From assembly GCF_003634935.1 (NCBI RefSeq), contig NZ_RBXO01000001.1, positions 4,241,501-4,305,500 of the forward strand: a stretch of 64,000 nt of DNA, written 5' to 3'. The notes under the pieces were generated by a model that was not told where the DNA came from, made no database searches, and was given only the letters and a program-made list of their open reading frames with translations. This DNA is from Saccharothrix australiensis. Lineage in GTDB: Bacteria; Actinomycetota; Actinomycetes; Mycobacteriales; Pseudonocardiaceae. Shown here in pieces: positions 43,694 to 53,200 of this stretch. Both the position numbers and the translations under genes were made by a program. The stretch's first letter is position 1. Each line of letters begins with the position of its first letter.

Positions 43694-43831
43694 CGACGAG
43701 GCTCAGAGCGTGTTTGAACTGGGGTGGTCGGTGGTGGTGCGGGGCCGTGATGCGTCGAGGCGCGGCAGGACGCTGCCGGCTCTCGTGGGCGCCTGCGGCC
43801 GCCACGCCACCGCCGACCACGGCCGGCCCGC

Positions 43832-44164
43832 TCACCGGGGCAGCTCCACCCAGACCACGTCGTCGGCCACCCGCACCGGGTAGGGCCGCAGCGCGCAGCC
43901 GGCCGGGTTGATGCCCTGCCCGCTGCGCACGTCGAACTCCCACAGGTGCCCGCCGCAGGTGAGGGTGTCCCCGTCCAGGTCGCCTTCGTCCAACGGCGTG
44001 CCCTGGTGCGGGCACCGGTTGCGATAGGCGCACACCCGTCCGTCGAGGTTGAGCAGCAACACCTCGTGCCCGGCCAGCTCCAGACCGACCATCTCGCCCT
44101 CCCACAACTCGTCCAGGCGCAGCGCGCTGACCCACTCGCCTCCGGTCTGCCCCCGGGCGCTCAC
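43832..44164 (-). CDS. Rieske [2Fe-2S] ferredoxin, toluene monooxygenase T4moC/TmoC-like
   Basis: 110 residues from GTG 44164, overlapping the stop of the small upstream gene (GTGA). The Rieske ligands are CPH (RNRCPHQGTPLDEGDL) and CGGH (TLTCGGHLWEFDV). Flanking sequence follows T4moC of toluene-4-monooxygenase closely in pattern: LDELWEGEM at the start, VLLLN, GQGINPAGCALRPYPVRV and a final DDVVWV strand. T4moC passes electrons from a reductase to a diiron hydroxylase. No hydroxylase, reductase or effector gene of that system is nearby, so it is an orphan carrier here. It is convergent with the ECF operon. Confidence 0.88.
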   Translation of the reverse strand: MSARGQTGGEWVSALRLDELWEGEMVGLELAGHEVLLLNLDGRVCAYRNRCPHQGTPLDEGDLDGDTLTCGGHLWEFDVRSGQGINPAGCALRPYPVRVADDVVWVELPR

Positions 44165-44301
44165 GAGCCCACCCCCGCTCGCCGCCACAGCGCGGTGCGG
44201 GCGCGCAGGCACTGCTCGGCATTCCCCTCCCCGGGCACCGCGGCCGAGGCGTGGACGACCACGCGGTCGTCCACCGCCTCGATGGACAGGGACAGAGTCA
44301 T
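44161..44301 (-). CDS. small hypothetical protein coupled to Rieske ferredoxin
   Basis: 46 residues from ATG 44301, preceded by GAGGATC; its TGA overlaps the Rieske GTG, and third-position GC is high throughout, so it is likely translated. The sequence (MTLSLSIEAVDDRVVVHAS..., ending RTALWRRAGVGS) matches no family I recognise. It is shorter than T4moB or T4moD subunits; it may be a truncated effector-like remnant or simply the gene that sets up translation of the ferredoxin. Confidence 0.5.
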   Translation of the reverse strand: MTLSLSIEAVDDRVVVHASAAVPGEGNAEQCLRARTALWRRAGVGS

Positions 44302-44581
44302 GGATGATCCTCGCCAACGTCCTGCGGGCCGCACTGGGCGGGCGGCACCACCGCGGCGACCGCCCCTCATGGCTACTGGCTCCGCGACACCGCAACCACC
44401 TCCGCGCCGGGACGCCACCCGTCCGTTGATCCAGTACCAACCCACCGGCCCAGTCCGACAACACGCTGTCACCGGATCTCCCTCCGCGCCGCTCACCACC
44501 GGGTCCTGCGGACTGTGGGGAAGGGGCCGTCAAGGTGTCGCTGATCGTGATCGGTCCTGAATCGAATATCCAGACAGGTAC

Positions 44582-45703
44582 TCAGCGACGGCGCGCCAGC
44601 AGCAGCAACGCCAGGCCCAGCGCCGACAGCACCAGCCCGATCGCGTACGCGCCGCGGTAGCCGATCACCTGCGCCAACCCCAGCAGCGGCCCCGACAGCA
44701 TCGCGCTGACCTTCGCCGTGTTCGTGTACAGCGTGGTCGCGTAACCCGGCCGGTCCGGGGCCAGGTCCTGGAAGTAGGAGATGCCCACGCCCATCACCGC
44801 CGAGATCACCACCGCGTGCAGCGCCTGCGCCGCCGCGACCTGCCACGTGGTCTGCGTCACGAGCATCACCCCGTAGTACGCCAACGCCACCACGCCGCCC
44901 GCCAGCACCAGCCGACGGTGGTCGACCCGCATCGCCAACGCGCCGAAACCCAGCATCAGCGGGATCTCCAGCGCGGCGCACACACCCAGCACCAACCCGG
45001 CGTCCGCGGTCGTGCCGTGCAGCACGTCCGTCACGTACAGCGGCATCGCGAGCACGCCCACCGCCGTCGCGCCCTGCAACAGCACGAACGCGCACGCCGC
45101 CAGCAGCATCTCCCGGCGCGGACCCGCCCGGTCCACCGCCGGCCGCGCCTGCTCCGCGTCCCCGCCCAACTCCGGCAGCAGCGCCACCGTCACCACCGCG
45201 CCCGCCAGGTACACCACGGCCGACACCCCGAACAGCCCGGTGAACCCGCTGAAGTCGATCAGCAGCGCCGCCAGCGGCGGACCGCCCACCCACGACACCG
45301 ACACCATCGTGCGCAGCGTGCTGATCACCAGCGGGGCGCGCGGCGAGCCCGTGCGCTCCAGCGACTGCCGCGCGTAGGCGAACATCTGGGGCATCAGCGA
45401 CGACGCCACCGCCGTCAGCGACAGCGACACCACCAGCAGCAGCCAGTAGTCGCGCAGCACCGCGAACAGCCCGTACGACACCGCGCCCGCCACCGCGCCG
45501 AGCACCATCAGGTTGCGCCGCACGGCACGGGCGTCGGACAGCCGGCCGACCAGCGTGCCGACGACCAGCGCCGCCACCCCGCTCGCGAGCAGGAACGCGC
45601 TGACCGCGACCGGACCGGCGTCCAGCTCCTTGATCAGGAACAGCGACAGGAAGGGACCCACCAGGGCGTAACCCACACCGGTCAACAGGCTCACCGCGAG
45701 CAA
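44582..45703 (-). CDS. MFS transporter, SET (sugar efflux)-like; N-terminus possibly frameshifted
   Basis: 373 residues from TTG 45703. Twelve hydrophobic helices are visible; LLAVSLLTGVGYALVGPFLSLFLIKEL and VGTLVGRLSDARAVRRN (MFS motif A) resemble SetA-type sugar/drug efflux proteins, and PLYVTDVLHGTTADAGLVLGVCAALEIPLMLGFG supports this. The start lacks a good ribosome site and cuts off the natural beginning (RPFLPLLAV). Upstream in another frame, GTG 45756 with AGGA ahead begins VAIVSETPAPHLP, which would read into this frame with one extra base in the G-run at 45718-45721. Either a real frameshift or a base-call error is likely. Confidence 0.85.
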   Translation of the reverse strand: MLAVSLLTGVGYALVGPFLSLFLIKELDAGPVAVSAFLLASGVAALVVGTLVGRLSDARAVRRNLMVLGAVAGAVSYGLFAVLRDYWLLLVVSLSLTAVASSLMPQMFAYARQSLERTGSPRAPLVISTLRTMVSVSWVGGPPLAALLIDFSGFTGLFGVSAVVYLAGAVVTVALLPELGGDAEQARPAVDRAGPRREMLLAACAFVLLQGATAVGVLAMPLYVTDVLHGTTADAGLVLGVCAALEIPLMLGFGALAMRVDHRRLVLAGGVVALAYYGVMLVTQTTWQVAAAQALHAVVISAVMGVGISYFQDLAPDRPGYATTLYTNTAKVSAMLSGPLLGLAQVIGYRGAYAIGLVLSALGLALLLLARRR

Positions 45704-45883
45704 CGGGAGGAATGGCCGGGGAGGTGCGGGGCAGGGGTCTCGCTCACGATGGCCACGCCGTCAATCCTGCTCACCGGGGCTGAGGCGGAGTAAGGAATTT
45801 CCAGCCGGTGGACGGTGAGAGCGATCACAGCCCCCACACCCGCCACTCGTTTGGTTGATCACCCGGTCGGGTAAGGCAGACGG

Positions 45884-46051
45884 GTGAACGACAGGCACCC
45901 CGAGCACGAGATCGACCCGGCGCAGGTGAAGTGGAACGTCCGGCTGGTGGTGGCGCGCCTGCGCGAGCACCTCAACGCCGCGTGCAACCACGGACTCGTG
46001 GAGTCCCTGCGCCGCGATGTCCCCGAGCGGCGGACCGCCGAGGAGAGATAG
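45884..46051 (+). CDS. small hypothetical protein (55 aa)
   Basis: From GTG 45884 to TAG 46051 runs an uninterrupted frame with strongly G/C-biased third positions, consistent with real coding. The sequence begins VNDRHPEHEIDPAQVKWNVR and continues LVVARLREHLNAACNHGLVESLRRDV; it predicts one long amphipathic helix with a highly charged tail. No motif or family is recognised. It stands alone between divergent MFS and convergent methyltransferase genes; the following 80 nt are AT-rich (CTCTTTTTATTCC) and contain the small inverted repeat CCGATC-AAA-GATCGG (46082-46096). Confidence 0.5.
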   Translation: MNDRHPEHEIDPAQVKWNVRLVVARLREHLNAACNHGLVESLRRDVPERRTAEER

Positions 46052-46134
46052 CTCTTTTTATTCCACACTGAAGTCATTATTCCGATCAAAGATCGGAGGC
46101 GCCGGTCCGCCCGCTCGCGCCGACGCCGACGCCG

Positions 46135-47730
46135 TCAGCCGGTCGCGGTGGCCACCAGCACCGCCATGTCCAGTGGCAACGGGCGGACCTCGTCGAGTCG
46201 GAACCCGTTGGCGCACAACAGCTTCCGGTACTCCGACGGGGTCCGCTCCCGCCCGTGGACGTTGTTGACCATCATGTGCACGTCCCACGCCAGCGGAAGC
46301 TGCCCGCCGCGCGACTCCGGGATCGGCCGCTCCACGATCGCCAGCGTCGCGCCCGGCGCGGCGGCCGACCGGACGTTGCGCAGGATCGTCCCGCAGCGCT
46401 CGTCGTCCCAGTCGTGCAGGATCCGCGACAGCAGGTACACCGCGCCGCCGGGCGGCACCGGGTCGCGGAAGAAGTCGCCCGCCACCAGCTCCACCCGCCC
46501 GGCGAGGCCGTGCCCGGCCAGCACCGCCCGCGCCGCGCCGATCACGTGCGGCCGGTCGAACAGCGCGCCGCGCAGCCGGGGCGCGGCCCGCAACACGTAC
46601 GCGAGCAGGTGCCCGTCGCCGCCCGCCACGTCCACCACCGCGCCCTCCGCGGGCAGGTCCAGCGCGCCGGGCACGGCCCGGAGGAACGACGCGCCGGAGG
46701 CCATCGCGCTCTCGAACAGCCGCGCGTCGGCCGGGTGCGCGGCGAAGTGGTCGAACGGGTCCGCGCCGAACACGTGCGTGAACGCCGACTCCCCGGTGCG
46801 CACGGTGTGCTCCAGCGCGCCGAACGACCGGTAGAACAACCCGCCGTACAGCCGGGCCAGGTCCCGCTGCGAGCCGTCCACGTCGCTGCGCAGCAGCGCG
46901 CCCAGGTCGGTCGACGACCACGTGTCGCCGTCGACGGCGAACACGCCGAGGCTGGCCAGGTACCGCAGGACCCGCCGCAGGTTGTCCTCCCGGACACCGG
47001 TCGCGGCGGCCAGCTCGGCGGTCGACTTCGGCCCGTCCGCGAGCAGGTCCGCGACGCCCAGCTCGGCGACCACCGCCAGCGACCGCGTCCGCCACGCGCC
47101 GCTCATCAGGTGCAGCATGTCCCGCCCGGCCTGGTCCGGGCGGCCGAGGTGGCGCAGCAGCAGGGCGTCCCGCCGACCCGGCGCGGCGAGCGCCAGCCGC
47201 CGCCCGCCGCGGAAGTGCAGGACGGTCGCGTCCTCGGACCGGTCGTAGCCGCCGCCGTCGGGCGCGGGGCCCGCCTCGGCCACCGCCTCGTAGACCCCGC
47301 GCAGCACCACGTCGTCGTCGCTGGTCGCGCGGAACACCAGGCGCGGCTCGTCCTCGCACGCCGGCACTACCCCGCGACCGCCGCACACCACCAGCACCAC
47401 CCCGCGCGGCCCGTCGCCCACCACGCCGCGCACCACCCGCACGTCCGGGTCGTCCGGGCCCAACCGCCACGCCGGCCGCTCGCGGGCCACCGGGTCGCGC
47501 GGCGTCACGCCCAGCCGCGCCAGGTCCGCCGCGGCCTGCTCCGCCGACACGCCCGCGACCAGCAGCGCGCCGTGCGCGAACTCCAGGTGCCGCGCCAGGT
47601 CCGTGCCCGGCAGCACCGCGTCCAACGCCTCCCGCGTGCCGGTGGCGCGGATGAAGTCGACGGCGTCCGCGACGCGGCGCACGTCCCGCTCTCCCAGCGC
47701 GAACCGCGGGCCGATCCCCCCTGTGGACAC
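46135..47730 (-). CDS. SAM-dependent O-methyltransferase with extra N-terminal domain
   Basis: 531 residues from GTG 47730 with AAGAAGGG upstream. Residues from about 205 are a plant-type/antibiotic O-methyltransferase (Methyltransf_2): MLHLMSGAWRTRSLAVVAELGVADLLADGPKSTAELAAATG (dimerisation winged helix), then VVDVAGGDGHLLAYVL (SAM loop near 367), LSRILHDWDDERCGTILRNV (catalytic His) and ERPIPE. Normal length for this family is about 340. The additional 200 N-terminal residues (FALGERDVRRVADAVDFIRATGTREALDAVLPGTDLARHLEFAHGALLVAGVS...) are not recognised. A role in tailoring a secondary metabolite is likely. Confidence 0.88.
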   Translation of the reverse strand: MSTGGIGPRFALGERDVRRVADAVDFIRATGTREALDAVLPGTDLARHLEFAHGALLVAGVSAEQAAADLARLGVTPRDPVARERPAWRLGPDDPDVRVVRGVVGDGPRGVVLVVCGGRGVVPACEDEPRLVFRATSDDDVVLRGVYEAVAEAGPAPDGGGYDRSEDATVLHFRGGRRLALAAPGRRDALLLRHLGRPDQAGRDMLHLMSGAWRTRSLAVVAELGVADLLADGPKSTAELAAATGVREDNLRRVLRYLASLGVFAVDGDTWSSTDLGALLRSDVDGSQRDLARLYGGLFYRSFGALEHTVRTGESAFTHVFGADPFDHFAAHPADARLFESAMASGASFLRAVPGALDLPAEGAVVDVAGGDGHLLAYVLRAAPRLRGALFDRPHVIGAARAVLAGHGLAGRVELVAGDFFRDPVPPGGAVYLLSRILHDWDDERCGTILRNVRSAAAPGATLAIVERPIPESRGGQLPLAWDVHMMVNNVHGRERTPSEYRKLLCANGFRLDEVRPLPLDMAVLVATATG

Positions 47731-48045
47731 GGCTGCCCTTCTTCCCCGGTGGTCGGCGCGGGTACCCGTCCGCAGCGGACCGGTGCCCGCGCGGCCAGCG
47801 TACGACCTGCTTCCGCGCCCCAGGGGGCCAATCTCCGGGGCGTCCGCGACACGACCGCGCCGGGCCCGGTGGACGGCCGGCCACGACGCGGCACGGTCGC
47901 GTCACACCCGGGTGGCGGCGCGGCACCGTCGTGACGCGCCCGAGCACAGCCGGCGATGTCCCGTCGTGGCCGCACCGGCGCGCGGCCCGGCCGAACCGCC
48001 ACGGCACGCCCCGCACGCGGACCGCCGCGCCGCGCCCGTCGAGGG

Positions 48046-48178
48046 CCGTCGACCCGCATGACACGCGCGTGCCACCGGGCGGACGGCACCGGACCGCCGT
48101 CCTGTGCCCGTCGACCCGCATGACACGCGCGTGTCATCCGGCGGACAGCGCCGTGCCGGCGCTGACACGCGCCTGCCC
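48046..48178. promoter_or_regulatory. repeated palindromic operator upstream of drrAB-like genes
   Basis: A 26-bp direct repeat occurs at 48046-48071 and 48108-48133, 62 bp apart, and similarity continues beyond it. Each copy contains TGACACGCGCGTG; in the second this completes the perfect 16-bp palindrome TGACACGCGCGTGTCA (48121-48136), in the first it has one mismatch (48059-48074), and a third degraded copy is at 48163-48178. It ends 58 nt before the ABC ATPase start. The multiple copies suggest cooperative repressor or activator binding. The rest of the 47731-48235 gap shows no gene. Confidence 0.6.
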
Positions 48179-48235
48179 GCCCGCTGACACCTCCCCCGCC
48201 GACCCTGGCACCCGACAGCACGAGTGGAGGACACG

Positions 48236-49186
48236 ATGAACTACGCCTTCGAAGCCGAGGGCCTGGTCAAGCGGTACGGCAGGACCACCGCCCTGGCGGG
48301 GGTCGACCTCGCCGCCCGCACGGGCACGGTGCTCGGGGTGCTCGGACCCAACGGAGCCGGCAAGACGACGGCGGTCCGCATCCTCGCCACGCTGCTGCGC
48401 CCCGACGGCGGCCGGGCCGCCGTCGGCGGGCTCGACGTGGTCGAGCACGCCGCCAGGGTGCGCGGCCTGATCGGCTTGACCGGCCAGTACGCGTCGGTGG
48501 ACGAGGACCTCACCGGCACGCAGAACCTGGTGCTGATCGGCAGGCTGCTGGACCTGCGCGCCGCCGAGGCCAGGGCGCGGGCGGCCGAGCTGCTGGCCGA
48601 CTTCGACCTCACCGAGGCGGCGGGGCGGCCCGCCAAGACCTACTCGGGCGGGATGCGGCGGCGGCTCGACCTCGCCGCGAGCCTCGTCGGGCGGCCGGAC
48701 GTGATCTTCCTGGACGAGCCGACCACCGGCCTGGACCCGGCCAAGCGGGACGACATCTGGAACATCGTCCGCTCCCTGGTCGCCGACGGCGTCACGGTCC
48801 TGCTGACCACGCAGTACCTGGAGGAGGCCGACGCGCTGGCCGACGAGATCTCGGTGATCGACCACGGCCGGGTCATCGCCCACGGCACGCCCGCGTCGCT
48901 CAAGGCGGTGGTCGGCGGGCAGACGATCCTGGTCCGGCCCGCCGACCCCGGCCGGCTGGCCGACGCCGCCGCGGTGCTCGCGGCCGTGTCGGGGCACCAG
49001 CCCGAGTCGCCCGGCCGGGGCGTGGTGACCGCGCCGGTGGACGGCGACGCCGCGTTCACCGAGGTGGTGCGGCGGCTGGACGTGCTGGGCATCGGGGTGA
49101 CCGAGCTGTCGCTGCGGCTGCCCAGCCTGGACGAGGTGTTCTTCGCGCTCACCGGGCGCCACACGGGAACGGAGGCCGCGGCATGA
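48236..49186 (+). CDS. DrrA-type ABC exporter ATPase (daunorubicin-resistance family)
   Basis: 316 residues from ATG 48236, five nt after GGAGG. ABC motifs: LGPNGAGKTTAVRILATLL (Walker A), TGQYASVDEDLTGTQNLVLIGRLL (Q-loop of the DrrA group), YSGGMRRRLDLAASLVGRPDVIFLDEPTTGLDP (signature and Walker B), TTQYLEEADALADEI (H-loop region replaced by TTQYL, typical for DrrA). The C-terminal segment LPSLDEVFFALTG is the conserved DrrA assembly motif. Together with the overlapping permease gene it forms a drug exporter, possibly giving self-resistance. Confidence 0.94.
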   Translation: MNYAFEAEGLVKRYGRTTALAGVDLAARTGTVLGVLGPNGAGKTTAVRILATLLRPDGGRAAVGGLDVVEHAARVRGLIGLTGQYASVDEDLTGTQNLVLIGRLLDLRAAEARARAAELLADFDLTEAAGRPAKTYSGGMRRRLDLAASLVGRPDVIFLDEPTTGLDPAKRDDIWNIVRSLVADGVTVLLTTQYLEEADALADEISVIDHGRVIAHGTPASLKAVVGGQTILVRPADPGRLADAAAVLAAVSGHQPESPGRGVVTAPVDGDAAFTEVVRRLDVLGIGVTELSLRLPSLDEVFFALTGRHTGTEAAA

Positions 49187-49989
49187 CGCTCACCGCGGAG
49201 CGGGCGCTGCCCGCGCGGACCACCCGGCGGCCCTTCGGGTTGGCCCGGCACAGCCTGGCGCTGGCCCGGCGCAGCCTGATCAAGACCATGCGGTCGCCCG
49301 AGCAGCTGCTCGACGTGACGCTGCAACCGGTCATCTTCGTGGTGCTGTTCGTGTACCTGCTGGGCGGCGCGGTCGCCGGCTCCACCCACGCGTACCTGCA
49401 GCAGCTGCTGCCCGCGATCATGGTGCAGACCACCATGTTCGGCGGCATGGCGACCGGCGTGAACCTCAACACCGACATCGGCAAGGGGGTGTTCGACCGG
49501 TTCCGGAGCCTGCCGATCGGGCGGTCCGCGCCCCTGGTCGGGTCGGTCCTGGGCGACCTCATCCGGTACGTGGTGGCGGTGGTGTCGCTGCTGGTGTTCG
49601 GCTCCCTGATGGGGTTCCGGGTGGAGACCGGCGCGCTGCCCGCGCTGGCGGGCTGCCTGCTGGCGATCCTGTTCGCGTTCTGCGTGAGCTGGGCGTTCGT
49701 CCTGGTCGGGATGCTGGTGCGGGAACCGGGGGCGGTGCAGGGCATCGCGTTCCTGGCGCTGTTCCCCCTGACCTTCGGCACGAGCATGATCGCGCCCGCC
49801 GACACGCTGCCGTCGTGGCTGCGGGCGTGGGTGGAGGTCAACCCGGTGACGCACGTGATGGACGCGGTGCGCGGGCTGATGGTCGGCGGGCCGGTCGCCG
49901 GTCCCGTGCTGTGGACGCTGGCGTGGTCGGCGCTGTTCGTCGCCGTGTTCGCCCCGCTGGCGGTCCGCGCCTACCGCCGGCGCGCCTGA
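49183..49989 (+). CDS. DrrB-type ABC-2 permease
   Basis: 268 residues, overlapping the ATPase gene by ATGA. ABC-2 family membrane protein with six helices; RSLIKTMRSPEQLLDVTLQPVIFVVLFVYLLGGAV near the N-terminus, FDRFRSLPIGRSAPLVGSVLGDLIRYVV in the first cytoplasmic loop, and MIAPADTLPSWLRAWVEVNPVTHVMDAVRGLMVGG near the C-terminus are characteristic of DrrB. It forms the export channel powered by the neighbouring ATPase. Confidence 0.94.
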   Translation: MTLTAERALPARTTRRPFGLARHSLALARRSLIKTMRSPEQLLDVTLQPVIFVVLFVYLLGGAVAGSTHAYLQQLLPAIMVQTTMFGGMATGVNLNTDIGKGVFDRFRSLPIGRSAPLVGSVLGDLIRYVVAVVSLLVFGSLMGFRVETGALPALAGCLLAILFAFCVSWAFVLVGMLVREPGAVQGIAFLALFPLTFGTSMIAPADTLPSWLRAWVEVNPVTHVMDAVRGLMVGGPVAGPVLWTLAWSALFVAVFAPLAVRAYRRRA

Positions 49990-50005
49990 GCGGCGCGCCT
50001 CGCCG

Positions 50006-50042
50006 GTCGCGCGGCCGGGCAGGGGGAGCCCGGCCGCGCGAC
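50006..50042. terminator. bidirectional terminator between drrB-like and SARP genes
   Basis: A perfect 15-bp stem (GTCGCGCGGCCGGGC, 50006-50020, with 50028-50042) and a 7-nt AGGGGGA loop begins 17 nt past the permease stop, between convergent genes. Confidence 0.75.
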
Positions 50043-50214
50043 ACCTCCGCCGTCGGCGATCGGCACCGCCCGCCACGGCACGCCCGCCCGCACCACCGGT
50101 CACGGCCCGCCCCGCGCGGTCGGCGCCACCGCCGACCACGGCCCCGCTTCCGCCCGACCGCCCGCGACGCGACCGCGTGCCGACCCGACCACCGGCCGCC
50201 TCGGCCCCGAACGC

Positions 50215-53200
50215 CTACACCGCTTCCACGGCCGCGAGCGCCTCGTCGCGGCCCAGCGCCACCCCGGAGGCGTAGGCCAGGTCGAAGGCCGCCGCCCCCA
50301 GGTCGGCTCGGAGGCGTCCGACCAGCCGCACGACGTCCGGTTGCCGGGCGTCCGGCACGCCGCGCAGCCGTTCGGCCGCGCCCAGCAGCCGCGCCGCCCC
50401 CACCGCGTCGCCCTCCCGCGCCCGCGCCGCCGCCGCAGCCACCGCCACCCTGGCCACGACCGGCATGTCCTTGGACGACAGGGCTTCGGCCACGGCCCGC
50501 CGCAGGTGCTCCCCCGCGGGGTCGCCGCGGTCGACCGCCAGGTGGACCAGCGCGCACCGGGTGAGCGCCGCGAACTGCGGCACCAGGAACGGCGAGTCCT
50601 CCAGCACCACCACCGCCGTCGCGTACTGCCGGTCCGCTTCCGCGAGGTCGCCCTCGTGCCGGGCGAGGTCCCCGAGCAGCACCCTGGCGAGCGCGACGCC
50701 CCGCGCGGACCACGGCTGGGGCACCCGCGCCGGCCGGGTCAGCGCCAGGCAGTCCGCCTTCGCCCGCGCCACGTCGCCCTGCTGCACGAGCGCGTTGACC
50801 AGCAGGAGGCGTTCCTGCACGGCCTCCTCGTCCGGGTCGATCTCGCGCAGCAGGCGGATCGACTCGGTCAACGCCTCGACGGCCGGGTCCGGCTCGCCGA
50901 ACAGCAAGTGCACCTCCCCCAGGCCGGTCAGCGCCTGGGACAGGCCGAACCGGTCGCCCACCTCGCGGAAGCCCTCGACGGCGGTCAGCAGGTCGGCGCG
51001 CGCGCCCGCCATCTCGCCGGAGTTCTCGCGCATCGAGCCGCGCACCGTCCACAGCATCGCCCGCGCCCACGGGTCGGGGTGGCCCAGGGCCTCGTCGACG
51101 GCCCGCACCGCCGCGTCGCCCTCGCCCAGGAACAGGCTGACCAGCGGTTGCAGCAGCACCAGCACCGGGTGGTCGCGCGGCGCGGTCGCGGCCAGCGCCC
51201 GCAGCCGACCCACCTGGTCGTCGAGGTTGCGGAAACCGCTCGAAATACCGTCGTTGACCAGCAGGAACGCCGACACCACGTGCCACGCCACGGCGGGTGA
51301 CTCCCCCGGCACGCCCAGCGCCAGCCGCAGCCGGTCGACGGACTCGGACCGGTTGCCGCGCAGCGTCCAGAAGAACGACATCGCGGCGGCGATCCGGACC
51401 GCCGTGTCGGCGTCGCCGCGGTCGGCCGCGAAGTGCAGCGCCGCCAGCACGTTGTCGCGCTCGGCCGCCAGCCGCGCGAGCCACCCGAGCTGGTCGGCGC
51501 CGCGCAGCCGGGGTTCGGCGGTCTCGGCCAGGTCGCGGAAGTACTCGGCGTGGCGGGCCCGTTCGCCGGCGATGCGGCCGGTCTCGGCGAGGCGTTCCAG
51601 CCCGTACTCGCGGATGGTCTCCAGCATCCGGTAGCGACCGCCGTCCACGACGTGCAGCAGCGACTTGTCGACCAGGGCGGTGAGCAGGTCGAGCGCGTCC
51701 GCGCCGACGAGGTGCTCGGCCGCCTCCGGGTCGACGCCCCCGACGAACACGGCGAGGCGTTCGGCGAAGTCGCGCTCGGCCTCGTCCAGCAGGTCCCAGC
51801 TCCACGCCACCACGGCGCGCAGCGTGCGGTGGCGGGGCAGCGCGGTCCGGCTGCCGCCGGTGAGCAGGCGGAACCGGTCGTCCAGGCGGGCCGCCAACTG
51901 CTCGGGCGACAGCGAGCGCAGGCGGGCGGCGGCCAGTTCGATGGCCAGCGGCAGGCCGTCGAGGCGGCGGCAGATCTCGGCCAGCACGGGCGCGTCGTCG
52001 TCGGTGACCGCGAAGTCGGGGCGCACCGCGGTGGCGCGCTCGGCCAGCAGCCGGACGGCCGTGTCGTCGTCCAGCGGCGGCACCGGCACGATCGCCTCGC
52101 CGAACACGCCGAGCGGCTCGCGGCTGGTGGCGAGCACGCGCAGGCGCGGGCACCGGCCCAGCAGGTCGTCGGCCAGCCGGGCGGCGGCGTCGAGCACGTG
52201 CTCGCAGTTGTCCAGCACCACCACGGCGTCCGTGCGGGACAGCGCCTCGACCAGGCGGTCCACGGTGTCCATCCGCGGTGTCGCGTGGTCCGCGGGGCGC
52301 TGCACGCGCACGCCGAGCACACTGAGCGCGCCCAGCACGGCCGTCGCGACGTCGGCCGGGTCGGTGACCGCGGCCAGCTCCACCAGCCACGCGCCGTGCG
52401 GCAGCCGGGCCGCCGCGGTGGTCGCGAGCCTCGTCTTGCCCGCGCCGCCCGGACCGACCAGGGTGACGAGGCGGTGCCTGCCCAGCAGGTCGGCGACCCG
52501 GTCGAGGTCGGCGGCGCGGCCGACGAAGCTGGTCAGCGGCAGCCGCAGGTTGCCCGCGCGCGGCGGTCCGGCCGGTTCGGGCGGCTCGGCGCGCAGGACC
52601 AGCCGGTGTGCCTCGCGCAGTTCCGGTCCGGGGTCCGCGCCCAGCTCGTCGGCCAGCCGGCGGCGGATCTCCTCGTAGGCGGCCAGCGCCTCGGCGGGGC
52701 GGCCGGCCGCGAACAGCGCCCGCAGCAGCAGCGCCTGGAGCCGTTCGCGCAGCGGGTGGCGGGCGGCGAGGTCGGTGAGGTCCGCGACGAGGTGCCGCGC
52801 CGCGCCGCGGGCCAGCTCGGCCTCCGCGGTGTCCTCGAACGCGGACAGCCGGGCCTCGTCCAGGCCCGCGACGTGGCCGACGGCGAACGGGGCGCCCGCC
52901 ACGTCGGCCAGCGCGGGACCGCGCCACAGGTCGAGCGCCTCCCGGCCGAGCCGGGAGGCGGTCGCGGCGTCGCCCGCGGCCAGGGCGCGCCGCGCGGCGC
53001 GGGCGAGGTGGTCGAACCGGTGCGCGTCCACGGCGTCGGCGGGCAGGTCGAGCCGGTAGCCGCCGTGCGCGGAGCGGAGCACGGCCGGGTCGGGCAGGGC
53101 GCGCCGCAACCGCGACACCAGCGACCGGACCGCGCCGACCTCGTCGGCGGGCCGGTCGTCGGGCCACAGCGCGTCGGCGAGCTGGTCCACCGTGACGACG

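Noticed and set aside
43700-43760. Sequence resembling an insertion-sequence end (GAGCGTGTTTGAACTGG)
   Set aside because: No transposase, no partner inverted repeat and no target duplication could be found.
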